5,353 nucleotides of DNA, from positions 1 through 5,353 of the forward strand of contig CAJVYT010000311.1 of the NCBI GenBank assembly GCA_913009765.1. The letters are read 5' to 3'. This document shows positions 1 through 5,333 of this stretch, one piece after another. Below the pieces are notes generated by a model. It had not been told where the DNA came from, ran no database searches, and worked only from the letters and a program-made list of their open reading frames with translations. How positions within the stretch are numbered: the first letter of the stretch is position 1; the number at the start of each line of letters is the position of its first letter. Position numbers and translations under genes: made by a program. The stretch is from an uncultured candidate division Zixibacteria bacterium (lineage in GTDB: Bacteria; Zixibacteria; MSB-5A5; GN15; FEB-12).

Positions 1-94
1 CACTTCTCATCGTATGCGCGCTACTCTCCATTTTTTTTGTATCTTTTTTTTATTTTTATTTTTGTTTGTTATTTTCTTGTTTTTTTTTTTTTTT
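1..94. other. T-rich sequencing read-through artefact
   Basis: This stretch is almost pure T with scattered other bases, preceded by about 30 nt of non-repetitive noise. It directly abuts the outer end of an Illumina P5 adapter. On the other strand the order is genomic insert, adapter, then A-rich sequence, which is what a read gives when it runs through a short insert, past the flow-cell oligo and into no template. I infer that none of these bases belong to the organism. Confidence 0.9.
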
Positions 95-152
95 AATGAT
101 ACGGCGACCACCGAGATCTACACTCTTTCCCTACACGACGCTCTTCCGATCT
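95..152 (+). other. Illumina P5 / TruSeq universal adapter (contaminant)
   Basis: The 58 bases begin AATGATACGGCGACCACCGA and end GACGCTCTTCCGATCT. They match, by recall, the full-length Illumina TruSeq universal adapter: the P5 flow-cell part followed by the Read 1 primer site. Read in frame it gives MIRRPPRSTLFPYTTLFRS, a peptide well known as adapter contamination in protein databases. It is open in frame with the gene that follows, so an automatic gene caller would produce a false fusion protein. The genomic insert begins at 153. Confidence 0.98.
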
Positions 153-716
153 GAAGAGGTCGGGTTATCTATTGCTATTGTGAATTTTTTAGGAACAGTC
201 GGTATTTTTATATTACCGTTTGTCGGTTCAATTTTCTTAAAATTTACAGATATAAACTCCGGTATACTTATCGGGTCAACCTTGCAGGCGGTCGGTCAGG
301 TAGTGGCGGCAGGGTTTTCAGTCAGTAATCTCTCCGGCGAGACAGCGACTATTGTCAAAATGGCACGAATACTGATGCTGACCCCGGTTGTATTTGCACT
401 CATCTTTATCTTTTCAAGAAAAAATAAGAATAATACCGAACAGAAAACCAAAAAGAAAGCCGGTATTCCGCTATTTATTGTTGGGTTTGTTCTGTTTTCT
501 TTGGTGCCGACTTTTAGTTTACTCCCTGAAGAATATATACACATCATAAGTAAAATAAGTCATTATTCTCTTATAATCGCAATGGCAGCTATTGGACTGA
601 GAATTACTTTTGGGTCTATTTTAAAAGACGGCAGAGCGGCACTTTTGGTCGGAAGTCTGATATTTTTAGTGCAAATTCTGTTGAGCAGCAGTATGATAAT
701 TATGTTTTTAAATTAA
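153..716 (+). CDS. YeiH/UPF0324 family membrane protein (putative sulfate exporter), 5'-truncated
   Basis: The 187 visible residues are the C-terminal part of a polytopic inner-membrane protein of the YeiH/UPF0324 family, often annotated as putative sulfate exporters; the substrate is not firmly established. Family members have about 330-350 residues, so nearly half is missing, cut off by the adapter junction at 152/153 and not by mutation. Hydrophobic segments lie at about residues 5-29, 37-57, 73-88, 105-121, 137-154 and 160-186. Residues 40-54 (IGSTLQAVGQVVAAG) match the family's conserved GxSxHxxAQVVAAG region, with the usual His replaced by Leu here. The downstream KMARILMLTP (69-78) and IAMAAIGLRI (142-151) are also family-like. 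A hydrophilic loop rich in Lys and Asn (89-104) separates two segments. The true start is not in the window. No clear terminator follows, and 429 nt separate it from ffh, so it is probably a separate transcription unit. Confidence 0.8.
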   Translation, partial: EEVGLSIAIVNFLGTVGIFILPFVGSIFLKFTDINSGILIGSTLQAVGQVVAAGFSVSNLSGETATIVKMARILMLTPVVFALIFIFSRKNKNNTEQKTKKKAGIPLFIVGFVLFSLVPTFSLLPEEYIHIISKISHYSLIIAMAAIGLRITFGSILKDGRAALLVGSLIFLVQILLSSSMIIMFLN

Positions 717-828
717 GTTGTTTTTATACCATAAGCTGAATAATTTTATAATCTTTGAATACAATTGAGCAGGGAGTTTTATTGCCAAATTCAAAATAAA
801 TCAATATTCGTGTATCTTGTTAATATCC

Positions 829-850
829 AATAGATTACGTTGAATCTATT
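829..850. repeat. 8-bp inverted repeat, AT-rich hairpin
   Basis: AATAGATT (829-836) and AATCTATT (843-850) are perfect reverse complements around the 6-nt loop ACGTTG. The stem has only two G-C pairs, so an RNA hairpin would be weak, and no T-tract follows. It could equally be a DNA-binding palindrome. It lies 113 nt after the stop of the YeiH-type gene, far for a terminator of that gene. Confidence 0.4.
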
Positions 851-871
851 TATAGACTGACTCTTTGCATT

Positions 872-913
872 AGGTGATAAATCACTTGCCTAAAATCTCA
901 ATTTTGCTATATT
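872..913 (+). promoter_or_regulatory. Candidate promoter with overlapping palindrome
   Basis: TTGCCT (886-891) and TATATT (908-913) are separated by 16 nt and resemble a sigma-70-type -35/-10 pair. A near-palindrome, AGGTGATAAATCACTT (872-887), has GTGAT/ATCAC arms around AA and overlaps the first bases of the -35 box, where a repressor or activator might bind. It lies about 230 nt upstream of the ffh start and could drive the ffh-rplS block. In AT-rich DNA such matches arise easily by chance, so this is only a candidate. Confidence 0.25.
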
Positions 914-1062
914 ATTGGGCTAAATCAGCTGCGGCTGTAAATGGATAACTACGCTCTGTGCAACTATATTGAATATGTTTCGACAAGCTCAGGGTAGTCA
1001 TCGCGGAATATCTCGTTGCTCATAACAACTTGATATTGTGGTTCTGATAACTTGGTATATAC

Positions 1063-1096
1063 CGAGACAACCCGCTGTCCTTTTTAGGACTTCTCG
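1063..1096 (+). promoter_or_regulatory. Nested stem-loop in the ffh upstream region
   Basis: Outer arms CGAGA (1063-1067) and TCTCG (1092-1096) enclose inner arms GTCCT (1077-1081) and AGGAC (1086-1090) with loop TTTT. The inner and outer helices are separated by a 9-nt bulge on the left and a single T on the right. It ends 49 nt before the ffh start codon, so it would lie in the 5' leader if transcription starts upstream. I do not recognise it as a known riboswitch or ribosomal-protein leader. It could instead be the remains of a dispersed repeat. Confidence 0.35.
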
Positions 1097-1145
1097 TGAT
1101 GCTGATTACAATTCACATTTTTATTGTGAAAAAACTGAGAAAGTA

Positions 1146-2468
1146 ATGTTTGATTCGTTATCTGACAAGTTAGATTCTGCGTTTAAGAAACTTCGCGGTA
1201 AAGGTATTCTCTCAGAAAAGAATATCAAAGATGCCATGCGTGAAGTTCGGCAGGCACTATTGGAAGCAGATGTAAATTATAAAGTTGCCAAAAACTTCAT
1301 TAAGGCTGTAGAAAAAAAAGCAGTCGGAACAGAAGTTTTAAAAGCACTCGACCCATCACAACAGGTTATTAAAGTTGTACATGATGAGTTGGTGGCATTG
1401 TTAGGTACAAAAGCCGAACCGGTCGCACCAATAACAAAATCTCCAACAGTCTATATGATTTGCGGTCTGCAAGGTTCAGGTAAAACTACTCTCTCAGGCA
1501 AACTTGCCTTAGATGCAAAACGTAAAAAGAAAAAACCACTCTTAGTAGCCGCTGATATAAATAGACCTGCTGCGGTGAAACAGCTCAAAGTATTAGCTGA
1601 TTCAATTCAAGTTGAACATTTTTTTATAGAGGGAAAACAGCCACCGGAAATTTGCCGTGAAGCTGTGAAGTATGCCGAAAAGAATTTTATTGATTTGGTA
1701 ATTTTAGATACTGCCGGACGGCTTCATGTTGATGATGAACTGATGGTAGAGCTTGAAGATATCAAAAAGAATACAAACCCTGATGAAATTTTACTTGTAG
1801 CAGATGCTATGACCGGACAGGATGCAGTCAATGTCTCTCAAGAATTTCATGACCGTCTGCATGTTACCGGAGTAGTTCTTTCCAAAATGGATGGTGACGC
1901 TCGAGGCGGTGCCGCACTTTCGATTCGTGAAGTAACCGGATGCCCGATAAAGCTTGCATCGATGGGTGAAAAGCTTTCAGATTTAGAACTGTTTCATCCT
2001 GATAGAATGGCATCACGTATTTTGGGTATGGGGGATGTGCTTTCTTTAGTTGAAAAAGCTCAGGAAAATATAGATTTAGAACAAGCTGCCGAAATGCAGG
2101 AAAAACTTCTCAAACAGAAATTTGATTTTGAAGATTTCCTTGCACAAATGGAACAGCTTAAAAAAATGGGACCGCTTGAATCTCTGTTGGGGATGATTCC
2201 CGGAGCAGGTAAAGCTCTTAAAGGAGTCAAGGTCGATGAAAAAGGAATGGAACGAATGGTTGCCATTATAAAATCAATGACCACAAAAGAACGTCGAAAC
2301 CCTAATATTATTGACGGTTCAAGAAAAAAACGAATTGCTGCAGGCTCCGGTAACAGTGTACAGGCTGTGAACCAGCTGCTGAAGCAATTTCATCAGATGC
2401 AAAAAATGTTTGGAAATATTAATAAAAAGAAGATGCGTGGGCTCCCCGGCGGGATGCCTCGTTTCTAA
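1146..2468 (+). CDS. ffh: Signal recognition particle protein Ffh (SRP54 GTPase)
   Basis: Ffh binds signal sequences of nascent membrane and secreted proteins with SRP RNA and hands the ribosome to the receptor FtsY. The 440-residue protein is close to the usual bacterial length (about 440-455) and has all three domains: N helical bundle (about 1-90), G domain (about 100-295) and Met-rich M domain (about 320-435). GTPase motifs are visible: P-loop GLQGSGKTT (108-116), DINRPAA (137-143), DTAGRL (188-193) and SKMDGDARGGAA (246-257), where Ser replaces the commoner Thr of TKxD. The guanine-side loop reads ASMGEK (271-276). The M-domain RNA-binding helices include GSRKKRIAAGSG (391-402). The ATG at 1146 is chosen because MFDSLSDKL is the canonical N-terminus. 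The frame is open for 36 codons upstream, but that extension has no family similarity. GAGAAAG just before the start is only a weak ribosome-binding site. First gene of the block; rpsP follows after 26 nt. Confidence 0.97.
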   Translation: MFDSLSDKLDSAFKKLRGKGILSEKNIKDAMREVRQALLEADVNYKVAKNFIKAVEKKAVGTEVLKALDPSQQVIKVVHDELVALLGTKAEPVAPITKSPTVYMICGLQGSGKTTLSGKLALDAKRKKKKPLLVAADINRPAAVKQLKVLADSIQVEHFFIEGKQPPEICREAVKYAEKNFIDLVILDTAGRLHVDDELMVELEDIKKNTNPDEILLVADAMTGQDAVNVSQEFHDRLHVTGVVLSKMDGDARGGAALSIREVTGCPIKLASMGEKLSDLELFHPDRMASRILGMGDVLSLVEKAQENIDLEQAAEMQEKLLKQKFDFEDFLAQMEQLKKMGPLESLLGMIPGAGKALKGVKVDEKGMERMVAIIKSMTTKERRNPNIIDGSRKKRIAAGSGNSVQAVNQLLKQFHQMQKMFGNINKKKMRGLPGGMPRF

Positions 2469-2479
2469 AGAAAACTCTT

Positions 2480-2487
2480 AAGGAGGT
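2480..2487 (+). promoter_or_regulatory. Strong Shine-Dalgarno site fixing the TTG start of rpsP
   Basis: AAGGAGGT is a near-perfect anti-16S match and lies about 8 nt before the TTG at 2495. The encoded N-terminus, [14 protein letters not shown], is exactly where bS16 should begin, and no in-frame ATG gives a better start. It is the strongest ribosome-binding site in the window, in keeping with the high demand for a ribosomal protein. Confidence 0.85.
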
Positions 2488-2494
2488 TTTTTAA

Positions 2495-2977
2495 TTGGCT
2501 GTAAATGTAAGATTGTTAAGAATGGGCAAAAAGAAACAAGCGTATTATCGTATTGTTACTGCCGATTCACGCCGTGCCCGTGACGGTCGCTTTCTGGAGA
2601 TTATCGGAACATATAATCCGATAAAAAATCCGGCTGAAGTGAAAATTCACGAGGACAAATTAACACAATGGTTAAATGAAGGTGCTACTCCGACTTCAAC
2701 TGTTAAAACTCTTTTAACGCAAATTGGTTTTATTGAAAAATATAATAAAGCTAAAAAAGGTGAAGATGTTTCCGCTATTGAATTAAAAGGAATTATCACC
2801 GAGCGGAAAAAGAAAACCCGCAAAATTAAAAAAGCTGCTCTTGCTGCTGCCGAAGCTACTGCTGCTGAAGCTGCCGCTAAAGAAGCCGAAGCAAAAGAAG
2901 CTGCTGCTAAAAAAGCTGAAGAAGCAAAAGCCGCTGAAGAAGCTAAAACCTCAGAAGGTGATGCACCTGCTGAATAG
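2495..2977 (+). CDS. rpsP: 30S ribosomal protein bS16 with long Ala/Lys/Glu-rich C-terminal tail
   Basis: bS16 is a structural protein of the 30S subunit needed for its assembly. Residues 1-82 form the conserved core: [16 protein letters not shown] near the start, then [20 protein letters not shown] (23-42) and the second half, through [15 protein letters not shown] (56-70), LLTQIGF. The protein has 160 residues, about twice the E. coli length of 82. After a linker comes a basic patch, [10 protein letters not shown] (104-113), then a tail made almost wholly of Ala, Lys and Glu (about 114-151), expected to be helical or disordered. Its codons make a low-complexity GCT/GCC/GAA-rich stretch (about 2830-2950). 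Long Ala/Lys tails on bS16 are known in Bacteroidota and relatives. The start is TTG, set by a strong Shine-Dalgarno site. A 65-nt gap to the KH gene is the largest within the block. Confidence 0.96.
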   Translation: MAVNVRLLRMGKKKQAYYRIVTADSRRARDGRFLEIIGTYNPIKNPAEVKIHEDKLTQWLNEGATPTSTVKTLLTQIGFIEKYNKAKKGEDVSAIELKGIITERKKKTRKIKKAALAAAEATAAEAAAKEAEAKEAAAKKAEEAKAAEEAKTSEGDAPAE

Positions 2978-3042
2978 CATAACAAAATGAGTATGAAAAT
3001 TTATAAACGATACCTAACACACACATTGAAAAGGACGTAAGA

Positions 3043-3273
3043 ATGAAAGATTTTGTCGGATTTATAGTAAAATCGTTAGTAGATAACCCTGATGCGGTTG
3101 ATATTAAAGAAGTAGAAGGAAGCCGTACAACAGTGTATGAATTACGGGTTGGTGAAGGTGACCTTGGAAAAGTTATCGGTAAACAGGGTCAAACTGCTAA
3201 ATCTATCCGTACTTTGCTTGCCGCAGTATCAGCAAGACAAGGTAAAAGAGCGGTACTTGAAATTTTAGAATAG
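3043..3273 (+). CDS. khpA: KhpA/YlqC-type KH-domain RNA-binding protein
   Basis: This 76-residue protein is a single type-II KH domain. The signature GxxG loop reads GKQG (46-49) inside LGKVIGKQGQTAKSIRTLL (41-59), and the N-terminal MKDFVGFIVKSLVDNPDAV and C-terminal KRAVLEILE are typical of the family (formerly UPF0109). Studied relatives bind RNA, often as a pair with KhpB/Jag, and affect cell division and small-RNA biology in Gram-positive bacteria; its role here is inferred. KhpB is not in the window. The ATG at 3043 follows AAGGA (3031-3035) at 7 nt. Its position between rpsP and rimM is a conserved arrangement in many bacterial phyla. The stop lies only 4 nt before rimM, suggesting translational coupling. 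Confidence 0.92.
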   Translation: MKDFVGFIVKSLVDNPDAVDIKEVEGSRTTVYELRVGEGDLGKVIGKQGQTAKSIRTLLAAVSARQGKRAVLEILE

Positions 3274-3277
3274 TTTT

Positions 3278-3790
3278 GTGAATGATACATATATTATAAT
3301 TGGCAAGCTCGGTCGAACAAGAGGTTTAAACGGTGAACTGTATATTACACCCGTGAGTGATGATGTCGAACGGTTTTTAGCTTTGGATGAAATCTTTGTG
3401 AAAAGCAAATCAAAGTGGAAAAAGTTTGAAATTATCTCAGCAACTCTTATTGGAAACCGCCCGGTAGTAAAACTGAAAGGTGTGAATAACCCTGAAAATG
3501 CTGCTGTGTTTACCAACCGTGAAATTGCTCTTTTAAAAGAAGACTTAGAAGATCTGCCCGAAGAATCTTTTTATGTTTTTGATTTGGTTGGGTGCCAAGT
3601 ACAATGTGTGGACTCTTCAGAAACTATTGGTGAGATAATAGATGTAGAACAGTATCCGGCAAATGATGTCTATCTTATTGAGACAGACAAAAAAGAACAA
3701 ATCCGTTTTCCGGCTGTGAAACATTTTGTAAAGTTAATTGATATTGACAATAAACTGGTAGTAATAGATAAAGCCGGTATAATAGAATAA
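3278..3790 (+). CDS. rimM: Ribosome maturation factor RimM
   Basis: RimM binds ribosomal protein uS19 and assists maturation of the head of the 30S subunit. The 170-residue protein is of normal length. The N-terminal RimM domain (about 1-90) shows IIIGKLGRTRGLNGELYITP (6-25). The C-terminal PRC-barrel begins near 100 with FYVFDLVGCQV and contains IGEIIDVEQYPANDVYLIE and FPAVKHFVKLIDIDNKLVVI. The start is GTG: an in-frame stop at 3266-3268 lies just upstream, and the nearby ATG at 3282 is in another frame and soon meets a stop. No convincing Shine-Dalgarno site precedes it, so initiation probably depends on ribosomes finishing the KH gene 4 nt upstream. trmD follows after 15 nt. Confidence 0.94.
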   Translation: MNDTYIIIGKLGRTRGLNGELYITPVSDDVERFLALDEIFVKSKSKWKKFEIISATLIGNRPVVKLKGVNNPENAAVFTNREIALLKEDLEDLPEESFYVFDLVGCQVQCVDSSETIGEIIDVEQYPANDVYLIETDKKEQIRFPAVKHFVKLIDIDNKLVVIDKAGIIE

Positions 3791-3805
3791 GCCGGCTGTA
3801 TAAAA

Positions 3806-4552
3806 ATGAAATTTGAAATAATAACCCTCTTCCCCGATTTTTTCAGCCTATCGCTGAAACAATCACTTATAGGGAAAGCGGTTGAGAAACAGCTCTTTGA
3901 AATTAAAATAATAAATCTCCGCGAGTTTGCTTTTGACAAACATAAAACGGTGGATGAAACTCCCTATGGCGGCGGCGGAGGTATGGTTTTAAAAGTTGAA
4001 CCTATTGATGCCTGTTTGAAATCGCTTGGCTATGTTCATTCATCTGCACATGTCAAAAACGACAAAGAAAAAATCATACTCACATCGGCTGCCGGCAAAC
4101 AATTTTGTCAACCGACGGCGATTGAGTATTCACTTTGTGAACGGCTCACTATTATCTGCGGACATTACTTAGGTGTTGATGAACGGATATTGCAATTGTA
4201 TGATATTGATGAATTATCTATCGGCGATTATATCTTAACCGGCGGTGAACCGGCTGCAATGGTAATGATTGAAGCAGTTGGTCGGTTGATTCCTAAGGTG
4301 CTGGGTAATTTTGAATCGGCACTTGAAGATTCTTACATGGACCAAATTGTCGGGACCCCATGCTATACCAAACCGGCTGATTACAAGGGTGTTGAAGTTC
4401 CCAAAGAACTGCTCAGTGGAGATCATAAAAAAATAAAAGAATTCAGAAGATTTGAAGCGATAAAAAAATGTCTGGAAAATCGACCGGATCTTTTAAGTAA
4501 TGCTGATATTACAGATGATGAAAAACAATTTATTGAAGATAAAAAGAAATAG
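3806..4552 (+). CDS. trmD: tRNA (guanine37-N1)-methyltransferase TrmD
   Basis: TrmD transfers a methyl group from S-adenosylmethionine to N1 of G37 in tRNAs with G36G37, preventing +1 frameshifts; it is usually essential. The 248-residue protein is of normal length for this SPOUT, trefoil-knot enzyme. Key blocks are MKFEIITLFPDFF (1-13), YGGGGGMVLKVEP (54-66), IICGHYLGVDER (116-127), ELSIGDYILTGGEPAAM (136-152) and YTKPADYKGVEVPKELLSGDH (187-207, near-complete family signature). By alignment from memory, Arg160 and Asp175 correspond to the catalytic Arg154 and Asp169 of E. coli/H. influenzae TrmD, so it should be active. The motif GHYLGVDER differs from proteobacterial GRYEGIDER at two positions. 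The C-terminal end, about 235-248, is charged. ATG at 3806 has no clear Shine-Dalgarno site, and the 15-nt gap after rimM suggests coupling. Confidence 0.97.
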   Translation: MKFEIITLFPDFFSLSLKQSLIGKAVEKQLFEIKIINLREFAFDKHKTVDETPYGGGGGMVLKVEPIDACLKSLGYVHSSAHVKNDKEKIILTSAAGKQFCQPTAIEYSLCERLTIICGHYLGVDERILQLYDIDELSIGDYILTGGEPAAMVMIEAVGRLIPKVLGNFESALEDSYMDQIVGTPCYTKPADYKGVEVPKELLSGDHKKIKEFRRFEAIKKCLENRPDLLSNADITDDEKQFIEDKKK

Positions 4553-4579
4553 AATATAGAGATTGAAAGGAATGATTTC

Positions 4580-5005
4580 ATGAAAAGAATTGCCCAAATT
4601 GAGAAGAGTTTTATGAGGGATGATATCCCTCCGTTTAACTCGGGCGACACTCTTCGTGTCCATGTGAAAATCAAAGAAGGTGACAAAGAAAGAATACAGG
4701 TCTTTCAGGGTGTTGTCATTGGCAGCCGTGGAAGCGGAACCAATGCTACTTTTACTGTTCGGAAAATGTCCAACGGTATTGGTGTTGAAAGAGTTTTTCC
4801 AACTAACTCACCTAATATTGAAAAAGTTGAAAAAATCCGTTCCGGTAAAGTCCGTCGTGCGAAATTATATTACTTACGTAACTTAACCGGTAAATCGGCA
4901 CGTATCAAAGAAAAAATTGTTGATACACCAAAAAGTACAAAAGAGAAAAAAGCTAAAGCAGCTCCAAAAGCTAAAGCGGAAAAGAAAGCAAAAACATCAG
5001 AATAA
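4580..5005 (+). CDS. rplS: 50S ribosomal protein bL19 with Lys/Ala-rich C-terminal tail
   Basis: bL19 sits at the 30S-50S interface of the ribosome. Residues 1-113 are the conserved core, with [20 protein letters not shown] (11-30), the central [20 protein letters not shown] (39-58), then [16 protein letters not shown] (59-74) and [22 protein letters not shown] near 90-111. The length, 141 residues, exceeds the usual 115-120 by a tail of Lys and Ala (about 117-141), echoing the tail on bS16. The ATG at 4580 follows GAAAGGA (4565-4571) at 8 nt, a good ribosome-binding site. It is the last gene of the block and is followed after 16 nt by a strong intrinsic terminator. rnhB, which follows rplS in many bacteria, is absent here, although the contig ends soon after. 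Confidence 0.97.
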   Translation: MKRIAQIEKSFMRDDIPPFNSGDTLRVHVKIKEGDKERIQVFQGVVIGSRGSGTNATFTVRKMSNGIGVERVFPTNSPNIEKVEKIRSGKVRRAKLYYLRNLTGKSARIKEKIVDTPKSTKEKKAKAAPKAKAEKKAKTSE

Positions 5006-5021
5006 TAAAGTTAGAATTAGT

Positions 5022-5055
5022 AGGGCAGGATCCCTGTGATCCTGCCTTTTACTTT
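5022..5055 (+). terminator. Intrinsic terminator after rplS
   Basis: GGCAGGATC (5024-5032) and GATCCTGCC (5038-5046) form a perfect 9-bp GC-rich stem around the loop CCTGT, extendable by a G-T and an A-T pair. TTTTACTTT follows at once. It begins 16 nt after the rplS stop, just where the six-gene transcript should end. Several more hairpins follow, so the sequence could also belong to a dispersed repeat doing terminator duty. Confidence 0.88.
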
Positions 5056-5084
5056 GCGTTATCAGGCTGTCATAGGACGGGTGG

Positions 5085-5102
5085 CGAACCCCTTGGGGTT
5101 CG
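5085..5102. repeat. GC-rich hairpin, possible second terminator
   Basis: CGAACCCC and GGGGTTCG flank TT, giving a 7-8-bp stem with a tight loop, followed by TTTATTATT. It could act as a back-up terminator for the rplS transcript, but it sits inside a cluster of hairpins and may be part of a repeat element rather than a selected terminator. Confidence 0.55.
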
Positions 5103-5112
5103 TTTATTATTC

Positions 5113-5154
5113 TGGAATATAAACCCGCCGCAAGGGGATTGTTAATAAATTCCA
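5113..5154. repeat. ~41-nt hairpin repeat, copy A
   Basis: Terminal arms TGGAAT (5113-5118) and ATTCCA (5149-5154) enclose a GC-rich centre, CCCGCCGCAAGGGG (5124-5137). The core 5124-5149 aligns with 5293-5319 at 23 of 27 positions with one gap, and both copies have outer inverted arms around the shared word CCGCAAG. The outer arms differ in sequence between copies but pair within each copy, as expected if the fold matters or if the element is a mobile miniature repeat. Confidence 0.6.
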
Positions 5155-5160
5155 ATTTCC

Positions 5161-5239
5161 TGTCATTGCGAATCCGCCTAGGCGGATGCAGCAATCTTAT
5201 GTTTTTGTTAAGCATTAAGCTTAGAGATTGCCACGTCTC
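5161..5239. repeat. Palindromic dispersed-type repeat (TCATTGCGA...GCAATCT type)
   Basis: A perfect 16-bp palindrome, ATCCGCCTAGGCGGAT (5172-5187), is flanked by ATTGC (5165-5169) and GCAAT (5191-5195), giving a long imperfect hairpin. Further on, TAAGC/GCTTA (5209-5213 and 5219-5223) form a small stem, and AGATTGC (5225-5231) is the reverse complement of GCAATCT (5191-5197), leading into CACGTCTCGCTCG. From memory, TGTCATTGCGA, GCAATCT and GATTGCCACGTC are typical words of intergenic repeats dispersed in several bacterial lineages. No coding potential is evident. Confidence 0.65.
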
Positions 5240-5280
5240 GCTCGTTATCACTCACTCGACTCGCCAAAGACTGTATGGAG

Positions 5281-5321
5281 GGTTTATCTAATCCCACCGC
5301 AAGCGGGCTTGTTGATAAACC
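5281..5321. repeat. ~41-nt hairpin repeat, copy B
   Basis: GGTTTATC (5281-5288) and GATAAACC (5314-5321) are perfect 8-bp inverted arms around CCCACCGCAAGCGGG (5293-5307), which itself contains CCGC/GCGG around AA. The inner part matches copy A at 5113-5154, about 169 nt upstream in the same orientation. Together they look like one short hairpin repeat family within the post-rplS spacer. Confidence 0.65.
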
Positions 5322-5333
5322 TATTAATGCGTC

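Larger units (their letters stand above)
717..1145. other. Intergenic spacer between the YeiH-type gene and ffh
   Basis: I see no convincing gene or structural RNA in these 429 nt. They hold an 8-bp inverted repeat (829-850), a promoter-like sequence with an overlapping palindrome (872-913), the word TTTCGACAAGCTCAGGG (978-994), the 10-bp palindrome GGTATATACC (1054-1063), a nested stem-loop (1063-1096) and a 6-bp inverted repeat, TTCACA/TGTGAA (1112-1117 and 1125-1130). From memory, TTCGACAAGCTCAG resembles a word seen in dispersed intergenic repeats of many environmental genomes, so part of the spacer may be repeat-derived. A second weak promoter-like pair is TTGATA at 1030 with TATATA at 1056, but its spacing of 20 nt is poor. 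Confidence 0.6.

Noticed and set aside
66..716. A 216-residue protein starting at base 66
   Set aside because: The first 29 codons are poly-T noise and Illumina adapter; only the part from 153 is genomic.
1038..1145. A 36-residue N-terminal extension of Ffh
   Set aside because: The frame is open, but MFDSLSDKL at 1146 is the canonical Ffh N-terminus, and the upstream part has hairpins and no family similarity.
717..1145. SRP RNA (ffs) or a tRNA near ffh
   Set aside because: I find no GGAA-tetraloop SRP helix 8 pattern and no cloverleaf with a TTCRA T-loop in this spacer; the hairpins seen are small.
2647..2985. Minus-strand ORF of 112 residues rich in Ala and Ser
   Set aside because: It is the antisense shadow of the Ala/Lys/Glu codon repeats in the bS16 tail.
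2987..3040. A 17-codon ORF (MSMKIYKRYLTHTLKRT) ending 2 nt before the khpA start, as a possible leader peptide
   Set aside because: It has no ribosome-binding site of note and its last codons are the khpA Shine-Dalgarno region; chance in a short AT-rich gap is likelier.
4997..5251. Minus-strand ORF of 84 residues after rplS
   Set aside because: It runs through the terminator and the hairpin repeats; no ribosome-binding site or recognisable domain.
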